From assembly GCA_031274075.1 (NCBI GenBank), contig JAISQQ010000319.1, positions 1 to 5,557 of the forward strand: a stretch of DNA of 5,557 bases, written 5' to 3'. The notes below the pieces were generated by a model. The model was not told where the DNA came from and did not search any database. It worked only from the letters and a program-made list of their open reading frames with translations. The DNA is from Accumulibacter sp. (GTDB lineage: Bacteria; Pseudomonadota; Gammaproteobacteria; Burkholderiales; Rhodocyclaceae). Made by a program: the position numbers and the translations under genes. The stretch's first letter is position 1, and every line of letters begins with the position of its first letter. This document shows positions 1-4,956 of this stretch, one piece after another.

Positions 1-116
1 AACACGATCGACAGGAAAACGGCGACGCCCAAACAGCTCGCCGCGGCAAGCGCTCGCGGATTCAGGAACAGTCCCGGAACGAAGCGGGTTTCAGCAGGAT
101 GGGATTCTTTTTGCAA
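1..116 (-). CDS. Probable membrane protein, N-terminal fragment, runs off left edge
   Basis: This is an open minus-strand frame of 38 codons that continues past the window edge. It begins at a TTG (116 to 114), preceded at five bases by GAGG, with an in-frame TGA four codons further upstream, so no earlier start is possible. There is no ATG or GTG in frame near the beginning. The translation starts MQKESHPAETRFVPG, a polar stretch of about 15 residues. It then runs through LFLNPRALAAASCLG into a hydrophobic stretch (GVAVFLSIV) at the window edge, which looks like the first transmembrane segment or a signal anchor. I do not recognise the family from so short a piece. Composition is GC-rich like the core genes and unlike the next gene. 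The alternative is a chance frame; the ribosome site plus hydrophobic segment make a real gene start more likely than not. Confidence 0.45.
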   Translation of the reverse strand, partial: MQKESHPAETRFVPGLFLNPRALAAASCLGVAVFLSIV

Positions 117-155
117 CGCCGCCTCTTTTCACTTCTTCTCGCGCCTTTTCAGGCA

Positions 156-236
156 GGGAATAATAGGGGACGGGGAATAATGGAGGACAGGCCACGATTA
201 ATTCCAAAATTTAATCGTGGTCTGTCCCCTATTATT
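156..236. repeat. REP-like imperfect inverted repeat with a partial duplicated arm
   Basis: Bases 176-201 pair with 211-236 around a 9-base loop (202-210). Of 26 positions, 23 are Watson-Crick, two are G-T and one is a mismatch. In addition, 156-170 (GGGAATAATAGGGGA) is repeated with two changes at 173-187, a 17-base period. The outer copy AATAATAGGGGAC (159-171) pairs perfectly with 224-236, so two alternative stems are possible. The core resembles GGGGACAGACCACGATT-type intergenic repeats that I recall from proteobacterial genomes, some linked to REP-associated transposases; that link is from memory, not checked. It lies just 3' of the small membrane-protein gene (stop at 249-247), so it could also shape or protect that transcript's end. 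It lacks a T-run directly after the stem on the minus strand. Confidence 0.75.
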
Positions 237-246
237 TCTATTATTT

Positions 247-708
247 TTATTTTAACAAAGAAAATGGTATTGCGGAAATGTATCCCAAAATACTGCCTAT
301 AGGGACGGCAAACGCAAAAAAGACAGAGTCCATCACAACCCATTGTCTATAATCAAGAGAAATACTTGGGAAAGTGTATTCCATAATAGAAGCATAAGCA
401 ACAAACAACATGAAAAGAAGAATATTTGTCATACAACTTTCCTTGACCGACCGATATCCTCTTATGAACGCACCAATAAACGCCGGTAAAAATGAAGCAC
501 AAATTCCGTAACGAACAGCAGCACTTAGAACAAGTGGGATTTCGTGTGTGATCAGAAAAGCACATGCCTGAGGATATACCATCATCGCCCTTTGATTTCT
601 CAAAAAGAAAAAAGTTATACTCCACACGACAATAAACAGGAAAACTTGTACCAGGAAAACTTTTACCTGCTGCGTTGAATCATCATGAGATAAAGAGGTC
701 GGAGACAT
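247..708 (-). CDS. Hypothetical four-helix membrane protein, AT-rich
   Basis: The protein is 153 residues. I do not recognise a family. The first 15 residues (MSPTSLSHDDSTQQV) are polar. Hydrophobic segments follow at about 16-36, 58-83, 93-113 and 123-149, consistent with four membrane helices, so the likely site is the inner membrane. Short basic links occur at RNQR (37-40) and RGYRSVK (83-89). No catalytic motif or cleavable signal peptide is evident. The ATG at 708 is preceded at seven bases by TGAGGA (about 719-714), a good ribosome site. A perfect TATAAT lies at 797-792, giving a leader of about 75 bases. Base composition is sharply lower in GC than the glutathione genes: sampled 60-base lines are about 32-45% against 60-80%. 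The gene is flanked on both sides by intergenic repeats, which together suggests horizontal acquisition. Function is unknown; no partner gene is adjacent. It is real rather than chance because it is long for AT-rich DNA, has a ribosome site and has ordered helices. Confidence 0.72.
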   Translation of the reverse strand: MSPTSLSHDDSTQQVKVFLVQVFLFIVVWSITFFFLRNQRAMMVYPQACAFLITHEIPLVLSAAVRYGICASFLPAFIGAFIRGYRSVKESCMTNILLFMLFVAYASIMEYTFPSISLDYRQWVVMDSVFFAFAVPIGSILGYISAIPFSLLK

Positions 709-791
709 TTCATTTCCTCATCATTGTCATTTTCCATTGTTCAAAACCCAGAATTCACCTGCTTTTCACCCCGCCGAACCACATTCCGGGG

Positions 792-797
792 ATTATA
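792..797 (-). promoter_or_regulatory. Candidate -10 element for the small membrane-protein gene
   Basis: The minus strand reads TATAAT at 797-792, identical to the sigma-70 -10 consensus, inside otherwise G/C-rich DNA. A start near 785 would leave a leader of about 77 bases before the ATG at 708. The -35 region at 17-18 bp spacing (about 815-821) reads CCCAAC or CCCCAA on the minus strand, which is poor, and it already belongs to the edge of the repeat at 811-841. This is a match to a hexamer only; no transcription evidence exists. Confidence 0.38.
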
Positions 798-810
798 GAG
801 GGCAGCGCGT

Positions 811-900
811 ATAGGTTGGGGTAAGCGAAGCGAACCCCAACACATGGCATATCAATCATCTATTCCAACGTTGGGGTTCGCTTGTCTCACCCCAACCTAT
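811..900. repeat. Inverted pair of GTTGGGG-type REP elements (BIME-like)
   Basis: Arm 811-841 and arm 870-900 are inverted copies, identical at 28 of 31 positions, separated by 28 bases of ordinary sequence. Each arm can also fold alone, because GTTGGGG and CCCCAAC occur at its two ends (7-bp stem), and the arm centres carry AAGCGAA / TTCGCTT. Two self-complementary units in opposite orientation is the layout of bacterial interspersed mosaic elements. The GGTTGGGGT...GAACCCCAAC type is one I recall as widespread in proteobacterial intergenic DNA. Such elements are usually spread in trans by REP-associated tyrosine transposases; none is encoded here. Confidence 0.82.
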
Positions 901-919
901 GCGGGCCATACGGGCTCGA

Positions 920-955
920 ATTCCTGGATTCCGGCTTGCGCCGGAATGACGGGAC
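920..955. repeat. REP-type hairpin with ATTCCGGC/GCCGGAAT stem
   Basis: ATTCCGGC (928-935) and GCCGGAAT (940-947) form a perfect 8-bp stem around the tetraloop TTGC. The flanks CCTGG before and GACGGG after match the very common CTGGATTCC...GGAATGACGGG intergenic repeat of proteobacteria. When translated it gives peptides such as IPAQAGIQ on the minus strand, a frequent source of false gene calls. Confidence 0.82.
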
Positions 956-958
956 GGG

Positions 959-993
959 ATTCAGGGATCAGAGGACAGGAATCAGGGATCAGA
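959..993. repeat. Direct repeat of TCAGGGATCA, with an inverted third copy at 1128-1137
   Basis: ATTCAGGGATCAGA (959-972) recurs as AATCAGGGATCAGA (980-993), 13 of 14 identical with a 21-base period. The inverse TGATCCCTGA is at 1128-1137 and continues as TCTCTGAT to 1145. The three copies bracket the 994-1127 segment, which holds two further hairpins. This kind of GATC-containing short repeat is typical of intergenic filler; no function is known to me. Confidence 0.65.
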
Positions 994-1001
994 CCGGTCA
1001 G

Positions 1002-1018
1002 CGAAGGCTTCGCCTTCG
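1002..1018. repeat. Short perfect hairpin CGAAGGC-TTC-GCCTTCG
   Basis: Seven base pairs (1002-1008 with 1012-1018) close a three-base TTC loop. There is no T-run after it on either strand, so it is not a standard intrinsic terminator. It is probably another intergenic repeat unit. Confidence 0.6.
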
Positions 1019-1076
1019 GTATAAGGGAATGGAAATCCACGTGTTTGTTCCTTTTAATTTCGGCGCGACAGCAAGC

Positions 1077-1108
1077 GTAGGTTGGGCTGAGCTTGCGAAG
1101 CCCACCAA
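1077..1108. repeat. REP-type hairpin with TGGGCT/AGCCCA stem
   Basis: TGGGCT (1083-1088) pairs with AGCCCA (1099-1104) around GAGCTTGCGA. The flanks GTAGGT and CCACCAA extend the partial symmetry. This is the GTAGGTTGGGCT-type relative of the GTTGGGG elements at 811-900, sharing the start AGGTTGGG but with a different core, so it is probably a diverged or separate REP family member. Confidence 0.75.
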
Positions 1109-1146
1109 TCTCCTGTACTGCACTCGCTGATCCCTGATCTCTGATA

Positions 1147-1164
1147 CCTCCCTTGAAGGGGAGG
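1147..1164. repeat. CCTCCC/GGGGAGG hairpin 3' of gshB
   Basis: CCTCCCT (1147-1153) pairs with GGGGAGG (1158-1164), one pair being T-G, around a TGAA loop. A second small stem, GGCGC-TTC-GCGCC, is at 1181-1193. Both lie 30-75 bases beyond the gshB stop and could slow or stabilise the 3' end of the glutathione transcript. Neither has a T-run following on the minus strand, so I do not call an intrinsic terminator. Confidence 0.45.
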
Positions 1165-1204
1165 GGGCTGTCGTCTTGCAGGCGCTTCGCGCCCGGAAAC
1201 TTTA

Positions 1205-1229
1205 CTGTCATCCGATCCCTGTCATCCGA
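1205..1229. repeat. 11-bp tandem direct repeat overlapping the gshB stop codon
   Basis: CTGTCATCCGA occurs at 1205-1215 and again at 1219-1229 (14-base period). The gshB TGA (1224-1222) and its last two codons lie in the second copy, so repeat DNA forms the very 3' end of the gene and the last residues (SDVG) may be repeat-derived. Confidence 0.7.
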
Positions 1230-2178
1230 CATCTGAACCGCAAGCTTCTTCAATCTTGCGAATGAACAGGCCGGCGGCGTCGAAGCCGGTCTGTTGCTTG
1301 ATCTCGGCCATGCAGGTCGGGCTGGTGAGGTTGATTTCGGTCAGCCAGTCGCCGATCACGTCGATGCCGACGAAGAGCATTCCCCGCTCGGCGAATACCG
1401 GCGCCAGCGCCTCGGCGATCTCGAAGTCGCGCGGGGTGAGTGGCCGCGCTTCGCCGCGTCCGCCGACGGCCAGGTTGCCGCGCGTCTCGCCGGCCATCGG
1501 GATGCGGGCGAGGCAATAGGGGACGACTTCGCCGCCGACGATCAGGATGCGCTTGTCGCCGTCGACGATTTCGGGAATGAAGCGCTGCGCCATGATCGTG
1601 CGCTGCCCGTCGTGCGTCAGCGTCTCGATGATCACGTTGCGGTTGGGGTCGTCCTCGCGCACGCGGAACACGCCGATGCCGCCCATGCCGTCGAGCGGTT
1701 TCAGGATCGCGTCGCGCTGCGCGCCGATGAATTCGCCGAGCCTCGCCGCGTCGCGCGCGACCAGCGTGGGCACGGTGAACCGCGCGAATTCGGCGACGGA
1801 GAATTTTTCCGAGTGGTCGCGCAGCGCGCGCGGGCTGTTGAAGACGCGCGCGCCCTCGACCTCGGCGCGCTCCAAGAGCCAGGTGCTGGTGACGTATTCC
1901 ATGTCGAAGGGCGGATCCTTGCGCATGATCACCGCGGCGAAATCGCGCAAGGGTTCGATTGCGCTCGCGCCTTCCTCGCACCAGGGGTGATCGCTGGTCA
2001 GCAGCTTTATGCGCGTGGCCTCTCCGCACACGCCGCGTTCCGTCGTCCAGGTGAGCGACGGCTGCAAGATGGCGAAGACCGTGTGTCCGGCGGCCTGCGC
2101 CGCGCGCATCATGGCGACGCTGGAATCCTTGTAGGCTTTCAGGTGGTCGAGCGGGTCGACGATGAAGGCGATGCGCAT
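1222..2178 (-). CDS. gshB: Glutathione synthetase GshB
   Basis: It catalyses the second step of glutathione synthesis: gamma-glutamylcysteine plus glycine plus ATP gives glutathione, in the cytoplasm. From the ATG at 2178 the protein has 318 residues, against 316 in E. coli. Order of features: an N-terminal domain beginning MRIAFIVDPLDHLK with the KDSS motif (17-20); MRKDPPFD (85-92); SPRALRDHSEK (115-125); then the ATP-grasp part with KPLDGMGG (160-167), PYCLARIP (220-227), the glycine-rich GETRGNLAVGGRGE (230-243), FVGIDVIGD (269-277) and the metal/ATP-site LTEINLTSPTC (279-289). All family signatures are intact. A start nine codons upstream (2205) is possible, but CAGGAG at 2193-2188 sits inside that extension and nine bases before the chosen ATG, and homologues begin at this point. 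It follows gshA by 43 bp on the same strand, so the two are almost certainly co-transcribed. The last four residues fall in a short repeat. Confidence 0.97.
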   Translation of the reverse strand: MRIAFIVDPLDHLKAYKDSSVAMMRAAQAAGHTVFAILQPSLTWTTERGVCGEATRIKLLTSDHPWCEEGASAIEPLRDFAAVIMRKDPPFDMEYVTSTWLLERAEVEGARVFNSPRALRDHSEKFSVAEFARFTVPTLVARDAARLGEFIGAQRDAILKPLDGMGGIGVFRVREDDPNRNVIIETLTHDGQRTIMAQRFIPEIVDGDKRILIVGGEVVPYCLARIPMAGETRGNLAVGGRGEARPLTPRDFEIAEALAPVFAERGMLFVGIDVIGDWLTEINLTSPTCMAEIKQQTGFDAAGLFIRKIEEACGSDVG

Positions 2179-2187
2179 GGGCGGGTT

Positions 2188-2193
2188 CTCCTG
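2188..2193 (-). promoter_or_regulatory. Ribosome binding site that sets the gshB start
   Basis: The minus strand reads CAGGAG at 2193-2188, nine bases before the ATG at 2178. It favours this ATG over the two ATGs at 2205 and 2202, whose upstream bases (CAGATAAATCCCA) contain no purine-rich ribosome site. Confidence 0.75.
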
Positions 2194-2221
2194 GGGATTC
2201 ATCATTGGGATTTATCTGGGA

Positions 2222-3502
2222 TCAGCTTTCGGGCGCGGTGCGTTCGAGTTCGAGCGAGGCCGCGAGCAGCGCCAGGCGGGCGACGACGCCGTAGGCGTAG
2301 AAGCGGTTCGGCGGGGCGTCCGGCGTCTGGCAGAGGTCCGGCAGGCAGCAACTGGTCTCGAAGGCCAGCGGCTCGAAATGCATGCCCGGCGCGTTGAGGT
2401 TTTCGTCCTTGCCGCGCTCGGCGTGCACCCGGTAGAAGCCGCCGACGACGTAGCGGTCGATCATGTAGACCACCGGCTCGGCGACGCCGTCGCCGACGCG
2501 CTCGCGCGTATGCACGCCTTCCTGGATGATCACCTGGGTGACGTTCAGGCCTTCCTTGATCACCGACATCTTGTTGCGTTGGCGGCGGTTCAGCCCGACG
2601 ATCTCGGAGGCGTCCTTGACCGTCATCACCCCCATGCCGTAGGTGCCCGCGTCGGCCTTGACCACCACGTAGGGCGTTTCCTCGATGCCGTATTGCCGGT
2701 ATTTCTCGCGCATCTTGACCAGCACCGCGTCGATTTCGGCGCTCAGGCGGTCCTCGCCCTGCCGGTCGTTGAAGTTGAGGTCGCCGCAGACGCCGAAATA
2801 CGGGTTGATCCGCCACGGGTCGATGCCGACGATCTGGGCGAACTCGCCGGCGACTTCGTCGTAGGCGGCGAAGTGATTGGATTTGCGGCGCACCGCCCAG
2901 CCGGCGTGCAGCGGCGGCAGCACGAACTGTTCGCTGAGATTTTGCAAAATCTCCGGGACGCCCGCGGAGAGGTCGTTGTTGAGCAGGATGGCGCAGGGGT
3001 CGAAGTCGGCGAGTCCGAGCCGGTAATAGCTGCGCACCAGGGGTTCGAGCAGCAGCGAGGCGCCGTTGGGCAGCTCGAGCGGCGTCGGCTGTTGGATTTC
3101 CGAGAGCAGCGAGCCGACGCGCACGTTCAGCCCGGTCATGCGCAGGAAGGTGACCAGTTGGGCGACGTTTTGCAGATAGAAGAGGTTGCGCGTGTGATTC
3201 TCGGGAATCAGCAGGAGCCGCCGGGCGACCGGGCAGATGCTGTCGATCGCCGTCATCGCGGCCTGCACGCACAGCGGCAGGAAGGCCGGATTGAGATTGT
3301 TGAAGCCGCCGGGAAACAGGTTCATGTCCACCGGCGCCAGCTTGAATCCGGCGTTGCGCAGATCGACCGAGCCATAGAAGGGCGGGGTGTGCTCCTGCCA
3401 TTTGCCGCGCAGCCAGCGCTCTATTTCCGGCGCGGCGTCGATGAACTTGCGTTCGAGTTCGAGCAGGGGGCCGGTCAGGGCCGTGGTCAGGCGAGGAACC
3501 AT
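2222..3502 (-). CDS. gshA: Glutamate-cysteine ligase GshA, proteobacterial GshA_ferroox type
   Basis: It catalyses the first and usually rate-limiting step of glutathione synthesis: glutamate plus cysteine plus ATP gives gamma-glutamylcysteine, in the cytoplasm. The 426-residue protein is full length for the family described from Acidithiobacillus ferrooxidans and many betaproteobacteria (PF08886 / TIGR02049 by my recognition). This family is unrelated in overall sequence to E. coli GshA (about 518 residues). Visible conserved blocks are SVDLRNAGFKLAPVDMN (45-61) followed by LFPGGFNNLN, PENHTRN (100-106), LLNND (173-177), the glycine-rich VKADAGTYGMGVM (281-293, probable nucleotide loop), VIIQEGV (324-330) and YMIDRYVVGGFYRVH (346-360). 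The ATG at 3502 is preceded by GGAG at a spacing of seven bases (3513-3510). It is directly upstream of gshB, and the order gshA-gshB matches the pathway order. The 5' gap to the methyltransferase is only 70 bp and includes a terminator-like hairpin, leaving little room for a separate promoter. Confidence 0.95.
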   Translation of the reverse strand: MVPRLTTALTGPLLELERKFIDAAPEIERWLRGKWQEHTPPFYGSVDLRNAGFKLAPVDMNLFPGGFNNLNPAFLPLCVQAAMTAIDSICPVARRLLLIPENHTRNLFYLQNVAQLVTFLRMTGLNVRVGSLLSEIQQPTPLELPNGASLLLEPLVRSYYRLGLADFDPCAILLNNDLSAGVPEILQNLSEQFVLPPLHAGWAVRRKSNHFAAYDEVAGEFAQIVGIDPWRINPYFGVCGDLNFNDRQGEDRLSAEIDAVLVKMREKYRQYGIEETPYVVVKADAGTYGMGVMTVKDASEIVGLNRRQRNKMSVIKEGLNVTQVIIQEGVHTRERVGDGVAEPVVYMIDRYVVGGFYRVHAERGKDENLNAPGMHFEPLAFETSCCLPDLCQTPDAPPNRFYAYGVVARLALLAASLELERTAPES

Positions 3503-3532
3503 CGTCGTTCTCCAATCGTTGCCGAACGGCGG

Positions 3533-3561
3533 AAAAACGGCCGCCCCGGCGTTTCCGGCCG
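3533..3561 (-). terminator. Candidate intrinsic terminator of the methyltransferase gene
   Basis: On the minus strand CGGCCG (3561-3556), a 12-base G/C-rich loop and CGGCCG (3543-3538) are followed at once by TTTTT (3537-3533). A six-pair all-G/C stem with five Ts is a modest intrinsic terminator. It begins 11 bases after the methyltransferase stop and ends about 30 bases before the gshA start, so it could also act as an attenuator or partial read-through point for the glutathione genes. Confidence 0.5.
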
Positions 3562-3572
3562 CCGCTTCGCGG

Positions 3573-4850
3573 TCAGATCAGTTCTTTGAGCTTTTTCCAC
3601 CAGGACTTCCCGTTTTCCGGCAGGAAAGAGCGGAAGACTCCGGGCAGGAGGGTTTGTTCCAGGCTGCGCTGGGTGAACAGGAAACGGCCATCGCAGATGA
3701 AACCGAGATCCTGCCAGTCTACCCGATTGAGCGCGGACGCCAAGGCCCGCGCGTCCACGGCGGGATTCCGGGGGAAGATCGCCAGCACCGAACCGTCGTA
3801 GTGCGGGCAGTCGTGTACGAAAAAAGGCGCCGGCCGCCGCGTCTTGTTATTGACGTAGACCCGCGGCAGGTCCGACTGGTAGTAGCCGCGGCCCCACTGC
3901 CACCAGTTCGTTTCGTCGAAATGGCGGATGCGGCGGGCGATCAGCCGCCGCTTGTGCGGCGCGAGCGCCGCCGGCGCCGGCGGCGGTTCGCCGGGTTCGC
4001 ACCAGATCATGCGCCGCGTCTTGCCGTCGGCGGCGGTCGTCGAGCAGACGAAGTCCCGGTTGCCGTGGACGCCGCTGGTGTAGATCGCGTCCGCCCCGGA
4101 AACGGCGCCCACCTTGACGAAGGCGATGTCCGACAGATGCAGCGCGTAGGCGTGGCGCGTAAACAAGAGATGCCCGCCCGCCTCGACGAAGCGCCGCTTT
4201 TCCCACAGCGGCAGCCGCAGTCCGTCCGCCCCCTGGCCCTGGTCGAGCGCCGCGTAGCGCGCGTGGCGGGACATCTCGCCCTTCTGGAAGCGCCAGATGG
4301 CGCAGTTGGGCGTCACCTCGTCGAACAGGTGCGTGTCGCCCAGGTCGATGAAGTCGGTGATCGTTCCCGCGGCGTGAAGCAGCCGGTTGAGCGGCACGGC
4401 GGAGGTGGCCTTGAGCAGGTCGCGCGGGGTGATGAAGATCAGCTCGCCGCCCGGATCGAGATGACGCAGGCACTTTTCGATGAAGAAAAGGTAGAGGTTG
4501 GCCCGCCGGTCGAGCACCGTCTTGCGCGCCAGGCGCCGCGTTCCCGGTGAAATGTCCTGGTAGCGGACGTAGGGCGGATTGCCGATGATCGTGGCGAAGC
4601 GTTCGTCTTCCGGCAGCTCGAAGAAATTCATCACCTCGGCGCCCGGCGGCGCGTGGCGGGGATCGATCTCGATGCCCAGCGCGTCCGGAAAATGCTTGAG
4701 AAACACGCCGTCGCCGCAAGCGGGTTCGAGCACGCGCCCCTGGTTGCGCACCAGCGTCAACATGCAGTCGACGATTATTTGCGGCGTGAAAATCTGGCCC
4801 AGGGTGGCGATTTCGTATTCACTGGGCGGGGCGAGGGCGGTGTCGGACAT
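3573..4850 (-). CDS. N6-adenine DNA methyltransferase, M.TaqI-like, apparently orphan
   Basis: It probably transfers a methyl group from S-adenosylmethionine to adenine N6 within a specific DNA site; the site cannot be read from the sequence. From the ATG at 4850 it has 425 residues, close to M.TaqI (421). Motifs come in the gamma-class order: X, GQIFTP (18-23); I, LEPACGDGVFL (41-51), the SAM-binding loop; II, GIEID (59-63); IV, the catalytic NPPYV (91-95); then NLYLFFIEKCLRHLDPGGEL (118-137) and FITPRDLL (139-146). The C-terminal half (about 240-410), starting FVKVGAVSGADAIYTSG, has no methyltransferase motif and is the likely target-recognition domain. A longer version from the ATG at 4988 was rejected because its first 46 residues have no family character and would overlap the divergent gene at 4957. 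No strong ribosome site precedes 4850. There is no nuclease motif and no endonuclease or specificity gene beside it. It is followed at 70 bp by gshA on the same strand. Confidence 0.88.
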   Translation of the reverse strand: MSDTALAPPSEYEIATLGQIFTPQIIVDCMLTLVRNQGRVLEPACGDGVFLKHFPDALGIEIDPRHAPPGAEVMNFFELPEDERFATIIGNPPYVRYQDISPGTRRLARKTVLDRRANLYLFFIEKCLRHLDPGGELIFITPRDLLKATSAVPLNRLLHAAGTITDFIDLGDTHLFDEVTPNCAIWRFQKGEMSRHARYAALDQGQGADGLRLPLWEKRRFVEAGGHLLFTRHAYALHLSDIAFVKVGAVSGADAIYTSGVHGNRDFVCSTTAADGKTRRMIWCEPGEPPPAPAALAPHKRRLIARRIRHFDETNWWQWGRGYYQSDLPRVYVNNKTRRPAPFFVHDCPHYDGSVLAIFPRNPAVDARALASALNRVDWQDLGFICDGRFLFTQRSLEQTLLPGVFRSFLPENGKSWWKKLKELI

Positions 4851-4894
4851 GGCTGGCGAGATGGGTGGCGGAACACCATAAACCCGGACGTGGA

Positions 4895-4904
4895 AGTATA
4901 TACT
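4895..4904. promoter_or_regulatory. Candidate symmetric -10 region serving two divergent genes
   Basis: AGTATATACT is a perfect 10-bp palindrome, the only AT-rich block in the 106-bp spacer between the methyltransferase and the PanE-like gene. It gives TATACT (5 of 6 with the -10 consensus) on the plus strand at 4899-4904 and on the minus strand at 4900-4895. Predicted starts near 4911 (+) and 4888 (-) would leave leaders of about 45 and 38 bases. No good -35 is seen at 17 bp on either strand. An operator role is equally possible, and outer GGAAG...CTTCC bases add to the symmetry. Confidence 0.4.
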
Positions 4905-4956
4905 AGCTTCCCAAAGCGCGCCGTGGCGGCGGGCAGGATCGATCGGGGAGAAGACG

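Larger units (their letters stand above)
709..1221. other. 513-bp intergenic region filled with short repeats, no credible gene
   Basis: No convincing coding sequence or tRNA is seen here. Bases 709-800 are the AT-rich leader and promoter area of the small membrane-protein gene. From 811 to about 1230 the DNA is almost continuously made of intergenic repeat types, itemised separately. Open frames of 78-118 codons cross this stretch on both strands. Their peptides (for example VIPAQAGIQ or SWIPACAGMTG) are the familiar translations of a REP hairpin, not proteins. The 1019-1076 part (AATGGAAATCC to GCGCGACAGC) is not repetitive to the eye, and I see nothing in it. Confidence 0.75.

Noticed and set aside
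99..343. 67-codon plus and 64-codon minus frames over the inverted repeat
   Set aside because: Both read through the two arms of the same hairpin (DRPRL appears in each arm), so they are repeat translations; the minus one also overlaps the end of the 153-residue gene.
353..625. 90-codon minus-strand frame inside the small membrane-protein gene
   Set aside because: It is an alternative frame of the same AT-rich DNA without the ordered helices and without a ribosome site as good as that of the 153-residue frame.
664..737. A 24-codon minus-strand leader frame (MENDNDEEMKCLRPLY...) overlapping the start of the small membrane-protein gene
   Set aside because: It is out of frame with the gene, has no clear ribosome site of its own and no regulatory pattern; it may be chance, although translational coupling cannot be excluded.
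844..1130. Plus-strand frames of 78 and 82 codons in the repeat region
   Set aside because: They read through the same REP units (SWIPACAGMTG and LDSGLRRNDG peptides), a known source of false genes.
897..1253. 118-codon minus-strand frame containing VIPAQAGIQ
   Set aside because: It is the translation of REP hairpins and TCAGGGATCA repeats, has no credible ribosome site or domain, and its start overlaps the 3' end of gshB.
1294..2397. 367-codon plus-strand frame opposite gshB
   Set aside because: It is an antisense shadow of a GC-rich gene; gshB on the other strand carries complete family motifs and this one has none.
2162..3589. 475-codon plus-strand frame opposite gshA
   Set aside because: It is an antisense shadow, low in complexity and rich in V, A, D, H and R, with no recognisable domain. 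Its length follows from the high GC third positions of gshA.
3387..4550. 387-codon plus-strand frame opposite the methyltransferase
   Set aside because: It spans the ends of two well-supported minus-strand genes and is arginine- and valine-rich without any motif.
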